Shown: one piece after another, positions 32,826 to 36,998 of the stretch
How positions within the stretch are numbered: the stretch's first letter is position 1
How the letters are laid out: the number at the start of each line of letters is the position of its first letter
Position numbers and translations under genes: made by a program
Notes under the pieces: generated by a model
Told to the model about the DNA's origin: nothing
Database searches by the model: none
Seen by the model: only the letters and a program-made list of their open reading frames with translations
Assembly: GCA_001029675.1 (NCBI GenBank)
Contig: CP011210.1
Coordinates: 1,012,891-1,049,888, forward strand
Source: Candidatus Beckwithbacteria bacterium GW2011_GWC1_49_16
GTDB taxonomy: Bacteria; Patescibacteriota; Microgenomatia; UBA1400; CG1-02-47-37
DNA: 36,998 bases
Reading direction: 5' to 3'

Positions 32826-33967
32826 TTACCGGAGCCTATCAAACCAAGTTCGGCGAGCTGTGGGATAAGAGTTTGTCCGACCTGATTTTTGAAGCCGGAA
32901 GTAACGCGATGAAGGACGCGGGGGTTAAGCCGGCGGAAGTTGATTTGGTGCTGGTAGGAAACATGCTTTCCGGCCAGCTTGAAGGGCAGGAACATTTGGG
33001 GGCGGTGGCGGCGGAAGCGCTCGGAATAAATCAGGCGGCGGCGATGCGGGTGGAGGCGGCTTGTGCTTCGGGAGGGGTGGCGGTCAACCAGGCAGTCAAC
33101 GCCATCAAGGCAGGGGCGGCCAAAACGGCGCTGGTGATCGGGGCGGAAAAAATGACGGATAAATCAAGCGGCGAGGTGGCTTTGAGTTTGATGGGGGCGG
33201 CAAGCGAGGCGGAGCGGCAGGCGGGGTTGACTTTTGTGGGGCTTTACGGCCTGATGGCCCGGGTTTATTTTGACCGCTTTGGTTTGAAAAAGGACGATTT
33301 GGCGCACGTGGCGGTGAAAAATCATAGGCATGCCAGTTTGAACCCCAAGGCGCAGTACCCGTACGCGGTGGATTTGGAGACGGTGTTGAAGTCGAGCTGT
33401 GTGGCCTCGCCTTTACACCTTTTTGATTGTGCCCCGATTACCGACGGGGCGGCGGCAGTGGTGATCCAAAATCGACGATCCACAAGCCACGATCAGAAAA
33501 GAGTCGTCGCCATCGCTGCCAGCCAGGTGGCGACAGACAGCGTCAGCCTGACCAAGAGGCAGTCTTTAGTGGAAATTGGCGCCACCAAGACAGCGGTAAA
33601 GAAAGCTTATCTTGAGGCCGGAGTCGAGGCAAGCGAGGTTGATGTGGCTGAAGTCCATGATTGTTTTTCGATTGCCGAGATTATGGCGGTGGAGGATTTG
33701 GGGTTTTGCAAAAAAGGCGAGGGGGCCAAAGCGATAAAACGGGGTGAGTTTGACTTTGGCGGCAGGCTGCCGGTGAATTTATCGGGCGGGCTTAAGGCTT
33801 GCGGACACCCGGTGGGGGCAACCGGGGTCAAGCAGGTGGTGGAGTTGGCGTTGCAGCTTCGGGGTGAGGCGGGAGAACGTCAAGTAAAAGGAGCCAAAGT
33901 GGGTTTGGCTCACAATGTCGGAGGCAGCGGGGGGACGGCGGTCGTCCACCTGTTAAAGAAGATATGA
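32819..33967 (+). CDS. Archaeal-type acetyl-CoA acetyltransferase (thiolase)
   Basis: Joins two acetyl-CoA into acetoacetyl-CoA, the first reaction of the pathway, whose unfavourable equilibrium archaea overcome by channelling to HMGS. Of 382 residues, the nucleophile is C82 in EAACASGG, with the HDCF motif (H280, VAEVHDCFS) and GGLKACGHPVGATG with H330. This is the SCP2/archaeal thiolase pattern rather than the bacterial AtoB type. At about residues 219-228 a short basic stretch (NRRSTSHDQKR) is encoded by a 7-bp-period repeat (33472-33499), where archaeal homologs have a surface helix. It overlaps HMGS by 7 nt and the DUF35 gene by 4 nt (ATGA), so the three are translationally coupled. Confidence 0.93.
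   Translation: MLITGAYQTKFGELWDKSLSDLIFEAGSNAMKDAGVKPAEVDLVLVGNMLSGQLEGQEHLGAVAAEALGINQAAAMRVEAACASGGVAVNQAVNAIKAGAAKTALVIGAEKMTDKSSGEVALSLMGAASEAERQAGLTFVGLYGLMARVYFDRFGLKKDDLAHVAVKNHRHASLNPKAQYPYAVDLETVLKSSCVASPLHLFDCAPITDGAAAVVIQNRRSTSHDQKRVVAIAASQVATDSVSLTKRQSLVEIGATKTAVKKAYLEAGVEASEVDVAEVHDCFSIAEIMAVEDLGFCKKGEGAKAIKRGEFDFGGRLPVNLSGGLKACGHPVGATGVKQVVELALQLRGEAGERQVKGAKVGLAHNVGGSGGTAVVHLLKKI
33472..33499. repeat. 7-bp-period repeat in the thiolase gene
   Basis: Four related 7-mers in a row (first TCGACGA, then TCCACAA, then GCCACGA). The first 25 bases match the complement of 26911-26936 in the pilin-like gene at about 20 positions. Encodes RRSTSHDQK. Confidence 0.6.
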
Positions 33968-34269
33968 AAGCAGTCAGCGTTTGGCGCAGGCAAAAAACTA
34001 ACTACCAAAATTTGGGGATAGTCGGCAAGGTAGTTTCTAAAACCAGGATTATCGAAGCGCCCCAAGGATTTGTCGGGCCTTACTGGGTGGTGATGGTGGC
34101 CGCCCCACTTCGCTCGGAGAGCTTCGAGGGGCAAGAGAGGGTGGTGGGGCAGTGGGCGGATGTGGTGGAGCCAAAGATTGGGATGAAAGTAGTCGGGGTG
34201 TTGCGCCGGATTGGCGAGGCGGGGAGTTCAGGAGTGATTGAGTACGGAGTCAAATGGAAACAGCTATGA
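33964..34269 (+). CDS. DUF35 OB-fold protein without its zinc ribbon, HMGS/thiolase partner
   Basis: A 101-residue protein. The C-terminal OB fold is recognisable: GKVVSKTRIIEAPQGF, PYWVVMVAA, VEPKIGMKVVGVLR and the end SGVIEYGVKWKQL, as in DUF35 proteins that bridge thiolase and HMGS in archaea and share the CoA site. The usual N-terminal rubredoxin-like zinc ribbon (two CxxC pairs) is missing; only about 18 residues (VWRRQKTNYQNLGIV) precede the first strand and there is no cysteine in the whole protein. A stretch at 34102-34132 (encoding APLRSESFEGQE) looks like an extra loop with GCCCC/GGGGC ends. Start overlaps the thiolase stop as ATGA. Confidence 0.85.
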   Translation: MKAVSVWRRQKTNYQNLGIVGKVVSKTRIIEAPQGFVGPYWVVMVAAPLRSESFEGQERVVGQWADVVEPKIGMKVVGVLRRIGEAGSSGVIEYGVKWKQL

Positions 34270-34384
34270 AGTCTTGGCTCGACAGAGGGCACTGCGACGT
34301 GCTCACTCCTCTTCGTTCTATTTTAAATCTTAAAGGTACTCGAGATCTTGCGCGCGACGTTGCCCGTCTGTCTGCGCCAACTAT
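34270..34384. other. Intergenic gap inside the mevalonate operon
   Basis: The only gap over 100 nt in the operon. It has no convincing reading frame; it holds AT-rich ATTTTAAATCTTAAA and palindromic pieces such as CTCGAG and GCGCGC. No terminator with a T-run and no strong promoter. May be a remnant or a repeat copy. Confidence 0.4.
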
Positions 34385-35230
34385 ATGACCAAAATTATAG
34401 TATCAGCGCCAGGGAAGGTGATTCTTGCCGGCGAGCACGCGGTCGTTTACGGTTACCCGGCGCTGGTGGCGGCCATAGACAAGAGGTTAACCTTGGCGGC
34501 TCGATTCGGGCCGACAAAAAAGCGTTACTCCGGTTTGGTTAAGTACGCCTTGAGCCAAATTTTGTCTCCAGGGGAAAAGGCGGATATAAAGATAGACTCC
34601 CAAATACCCGTTGGCAGCGGCCTGGGCAGCTCGGCGGCATTGGCGACGGGCTTGGTTTGGGCACTATTGCCGGATCAGTCGGAAGCAATAAAAAACAGCG
34701 TGGTGAGAAAAATAGAAGACAAGCAACACGGCCAGTCGAGCGGAGTAGACCAGACGGTGGTAAGGGAGGGTGGGGCAATAAAGTATGTTAAGGGGGAGGG
34801 GTTTGAGAAGGTGGAGCTTAATTTAGCAAAAGCGGTTTTGGTAGACAGCGGCCGGCCGGTGGAAACAACCGGAGAGATGGTGGCTGCGGTAAGGCGCAAG
34901 CTCGAAACTCGAAACTCGAAACTCGAAACTATTTTTAAACGCATTGGCGAAATTGCCGAGGATTGGCGGCCGGAGTTAATCCGGGAAAATCAGAGATTGT
35001 TGGAAGCGATCGGCGTGGTGGGGGAGAAAGCCAAAAAAGTGGCGCGAGAGATTGAGGCGATTGGCGGGGCGGCCAAGGTGTGCGGGGGAGGGGGAGTGAA
35101 AAGGGGCTCGGGAATGATGCTTGCCTATCATGAAGATCCGAATAAGCTGGCGGAGTTTTTAAAGGAGAAGAAATGGTCGTTTATGGAAGTTGGCTTGGGG
35201 GCAGAAGGGGTAAGACATGAAAGTGTTTAA
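34385..35230 (+). CDS. mvk: Mevalonate kinase (GHMP kinase family)
   Basis: Phosphorylates mevalonate at the 5-hydroxyl with ATP. Of 281 residues, APGKVILAGEHAVVYGYPAL at 8-27 is the mevalonate-kinase N-terminal signature. The ATP-binding loop is PVGSGLGSSAA at 75-85, HGQSSGVDQTVV carries the catalytic aspartate D122, and a glycine-rich third motif (KVCGGGGVKRGSGMM) is near 235-250. This last motif departs from the usual GAGGGGC form. A 7-bp tandem repeat (34901-34930) encodes LETRNSKLET at about 173-182. It follows the longest gap in the operon, and its end overlaps the next kinase by 14 nt. Confidence 0.93.
   Translation: MTKIIVSAPGKVILAGEHAVVYGYPALVAAIDKRLTLAARFGPTKKRYSGLVKYALSQILSPGEKADIKIDSQIPVGSGLGSSAALATGLVWALLPDQSEAIKNSVVRKIEDKQHGQSSGVDQTVVREGGAIKYVKGEGFEKVELNLAKAVLVDSGRPVETTGEMVAAVRRKLETRNSKLETIFKRIGEIAEDWRPELIRENQRLLEAIGVVGEKAKKVAREIEAIGGAAKVCGGGGVKRGSGMMLAYHEDPNKLAEFLKEKKWSFMEVGLGAEGVRHESV
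34901..34930. repeat. Perfect 7-bp tandem repeat in the mevalonate kinase gene
   Basis: Four identical copies of CTCGAAA followed by CT. Three units equal seven codons, giving a heptad-periodic peptide (KLETRNSKLET). Such perfect copies in coding DNA point to a recent expansion. Confidence 0.9.
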
Positions 35231-36071
35231 AGCCACGGCTGTGGCGCCGGGGAAACTGTTACTTTTAGGCGACCACGCGGTGGTGTATAACCGGCCGTGT
35301 TTGACGGCGGCGGTTAACCGGTGGGTGAAGGTGGGGGTGGTGGGAAGAAAGGGTAAAGAGTCGGTTTTTGTGGCCGGAGTGAGGCGGTTGTTTGAACGCC
35401 TTTACGGTTCGGTAGCAGAGGGTTTTGCGGTCGAAGGGTTTGACAGCTATTTGGGTTTAGGGTCGTCAGCGGCCACCACGGTGGCGGTAGCCAAAGCCAT
35501 GTTTAAACTAAAAAAAATCAAAGTGAGCCAAAGAGAGCTATTTGATTTTTGTTATCAGGTGGTGAGGCAAGTTCAAGAGCTGGGAAGTGGTTTTGACGTG
35601 GCTGCCAGCATCTATGGTGGAGTGATTTACTTTGTTACCGGAGGTAAAAAAATTAATCGTTTAAAAGTTGACAGTTTACCCTTAGTGGTGGGTTACAGCG
35701 GGGTTAAGGCCGAAACGGCGACCATGGTTAAAAAGGCCGCCGCCAAAGTGACGGAGCGGTTTTTACATAGTTCAGAGCAGATTGTTAAGCAAGGGAAGCG
35801 GGAGATGGAAGATAAAAATTGGCCCAAGTTGGGAAAACTAATGAACCAAAACCAAAAACTTTTAAGACAGCTGGGAGTGAGCACGGTCAAGTTGGATAAA
35901 ATGATCGAAGCGAGTTTAAGGGCGGGCGCGTATGGAGCCAAGCTATCAGGAGCCGGCGGGGGCGACTGTATGATTGCTCTTCACCCTGACGGGATTCAGG
36001 GTAAACGCTTAGTGGAAAAGGCAATAGAGCGAGTCGGCGGTCAAGTTTTAAAGGTAAAATTAGCTTTATGA
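35217..36071 (+). CDS. Phosphomevalonate kinase (GHMP kinase family)
   Basis: Converts 5-phosphomevalonate to 5-diphosphomevalonate. The N-terminus VAPGKLLLLGDHAVVYNRPCL is the GHMP substrate-binding strand. GLGSSAA (80-86) is the ATP loop. GSGFDVAASIYGGVIYF (123-139) and KLSGAGGGDCMIAL (near 250) are the combination typical of phosphomevalonate kinases rather than mevalonate kinases. At 284 residues it is shorter than most family members (usually above 330). It overlaps the preceding kinase by 14 nt and the decarboxylase by 4 nt (ATGA). A second mevalonate kinase is the main alternative, but the position between MVK and decarboxylase and the GSGFD motif argue for phosphomevalonate kinase. 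Confidence 0.85.
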   Translation: MKVFKATAVAPGKLLLLGDHAVVYNRPCLTAAVNRWVKVGVVGRKGKESVFVAGVRRLFERLYGSVAEGFAVEGFDSYLGLGSSAATTVAVAKAMFKLKKIKVSQRELFDFCYQVVRQVQELGSGFDVAASIYGGVIYFVTGGKKINRLKVDSLPLVVGYSGVKAETATMVKKAAAKVTERFLHSSEQIVKQGKREMEDKNWPKLGKLMNQNQKLLRQLGVSTVKLDKMIEASLRAGAYGAKLSGAGGGDCMIALHPDGIQGKRLVEKAIERVGGQVLKVKLAL

Positions 36072-36997
36072 AAGCGACTGCTTTTGCACCGGTCAATGTT
36101 GCCGCGATCAAATATTGGGGTAAAGCCGATGCTGACTTAAGATTGCCGGCCAATAGTTCACTATCGGTAAATTTAACTAATTTGGGTACAACGACTACGG
36201 TCGAGTGGGATAAAAACTTAACTGCAGACATTGCTGATAATAGAATGGTTGAACATTTAGACAGAGTAAGAGAAATTGCCAAGTTTAATTTAAAAGCCCG
36301 GGTCGAAACCAAAAACAATTTTCCGGCCTCGGTAGGATTGTCCTCTTCGGCTTCGGGAATGGCCGCTCTGACTCTGGCGGCGACTGCTGCCGCCAACTTA
36401 AAACTTAAAACTAAAGACTTAAGTCGTTTGGCTAGACTAGCTTCTGGTTCGGCCTGCCGGAGTATTCCTGATGGTTGGGTCGAGTGGGTTAAAGGTAATG
36501 ATAAAACTTCTTATTCAAAGACCATTTTTCCAACCAACCATTGGGATTTGAGAATTTTGGTGGTGATTTTAAGTCAAGAAAAAAAGAAGGTCAGCTCCAC
36601 CGCAGGTCAGAAAATGGCCTTTACCAGTCCGTTTTATAAGGCGAGGGTTGCCGCTATTCCAGCAAAAATTACCAAGATCAAGCAAGCAATAGCCAAAAAG
36701 AATTTTTCCTTGCTGGGTCAAATTATGGAAGAGGACTGTTTAAATATGCACGCGGTGATGTTGACGCAACGGCCGCCCTTAGTCTACTGGTTGCCGGAAA
36801 CGGTGAGGGTAATGCAGGCAGTAAGGCAATGGCGGCGGCAGGGTTTAGAAAGTTACTTTACGGTTAACACCGGCCAGAATGTGTTTGTTTTTTGCCGCCC
36901 GCGCGATGAAGTCAGGTTGACGGCGAGACTAAGAAGGCTTGAAGGAGTGAAAGAGGTGCGACGTGATCAGATCGGCTCCGGGGCGAAGTTGCTTTAG
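36068..36997 (+). CDS. mvaD: Diphosphomevalonate decarboxylase-like protein with catalytic Asp replaced by Asn
   Basis: The enzyme normally phosphorylates and decarboxylates diphosphomevalonate to isopentenyl diphosphate. Of 309 residues, NVAAIKYWGK at 10-19 holds the conserved lysine, SLSVNLTNLG follows, GLSSSASG at 90-97 is the ATP loop, and SGSACRS at 126-132 includes the conserved arginine R131. The C-terminal motif, which reads FTxDAGPNV in characterised enzymes, is here YFTVNTGQNV: the catalytic aspartate (Asp283 in Staphylococcus epidermidis, Asp302 in yeast) is asparagine N267, and Ala and Pro are also changed. The rest looks intact. It may be a slow decarboxylase or a 3-kinase; see findings. 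The gene is complete and ends 1 nt before the window edge. Its DNA is more AT-rich than the preceding kinase gene. Confidence 0.9.
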   Translation: MKATAFAPVNVAAIKYWGKADADLRLPANSSLSVNLTNLGTTTTVEWDKNLTADIADNRMVEHLDRVREIAKFNLKARVETKNNFPASVGLSSSASGMAALTLAATAAANLKLKTKDLSRLARLASGSACRSIPDGWVEWVKGNDKTSYSKTIFPTNHWDLRILVVILSQEKKKVSSTAGQKMAFTSPFYKARVAAIPAKITKIKQAIAKKNFSLLGQIMEEDCLNMHAVMLTQRPPLVYWLPETVRVMQAVRQWRRQGLESYFTVNTGQNVFVFCRPRDEVRLTARLRRLEGVKEVRRDQIGSGAKLL

Positions 36998-36998
36998 T

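Noticed and set aside
34348-34542. Plus-strand 64-codon frame in the operon gap running into mevalonate kinase
   Set aside because: Most of it lies inside the kinase gene in another frame, and its residues (many Arg, Cys) look non-coding.

Overview
The window looks like part of the genome of a Candidate Phyla Radiation (Patescibacteria) bacterium, most likely of the Microgenomates type. The pointers are a type IV secretion-like locus with an array of very small two-helix pilin-like proteins, PrgI and TraC/VirB4 proteins, giant unrecognised proteins next to them, very tight gene packing, start codons usually without a Shine-Dalgarno sequence, and a mevalonate pathway whose first half is of archaeal type. 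This placement is an inference; no rRNA or tRNA gene was seen to confirm it. TGA is used as a normal stop codon.

Layout. Positions 1-3730 (minus strand) hold a T4SS module: a PrgI-family protein, a stand-alone TraC-type domain and a VirB4 ATPase that runs off the left edge. Divergent from it, 3761-13105 (plus strand) is a three-gene block of unrecognised proteins, including one of 2,122 residues. It converges on a long minus-strand run read from 29781 down to 13102. In transcription order that run holds nine tandem pilin-like genes, a secreted M23 peptidase, a membrane-anchored protein, a Clp-type AAA+ unfoldase sandwiched between two zinc-finger membrane proteins, a Fic protein with its own operator-like promoter, an HExxH membrane peptidase, a 1,239-residue membrane protein and a VirB6/TrbL-like protein. 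Divergent from the pilins, 29823-36997 (plus strand) is an operon that starts with an ECF-like sigma factor and a small membrane protein. It continues through HMG-CoA reductase, HMG-CoA synthase, thiolase, a DUF35 protein, mevalonate kinase, phosphomevalonate kinase and diphosphomevalonate decarboxylase.

How it fits together. The minus-strand genes supply most parts of an envelope-spanning secretion or pilus machine: energising ATPase, inner-membrane channel proteins, many candidate pilins and a peptidoglycan hydrolase. No relaxase or VirD4 coupling protein lies in the window. The plus-strand operon encodes every step from acetyl-CoA to isopentenyl diphosphate, joining an archaeal-type HMGS/thiolase/DUF35 module to a classical kinase-kinase-decarboxylase lower half. 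In the decarboxylase the usual catalytic aspartate reads as asparagine.

Two sequence-level patterns cut across the genes. First, several promoters place the -10 box only 6-7 nt before the start codon, which predicts leaderless mRNAs. Second, coding sequences carry small in-frame repeats: near-identical palindromic elements shared between genes, and tandem repeats with a 7-bp period in at least five unrelated genes. No CRISPR array, tRNA, rRNA or insertion sequence was found. No gene-free stretch exceeds 300 bases; the longest are 20467-20598 and 34270-34384.
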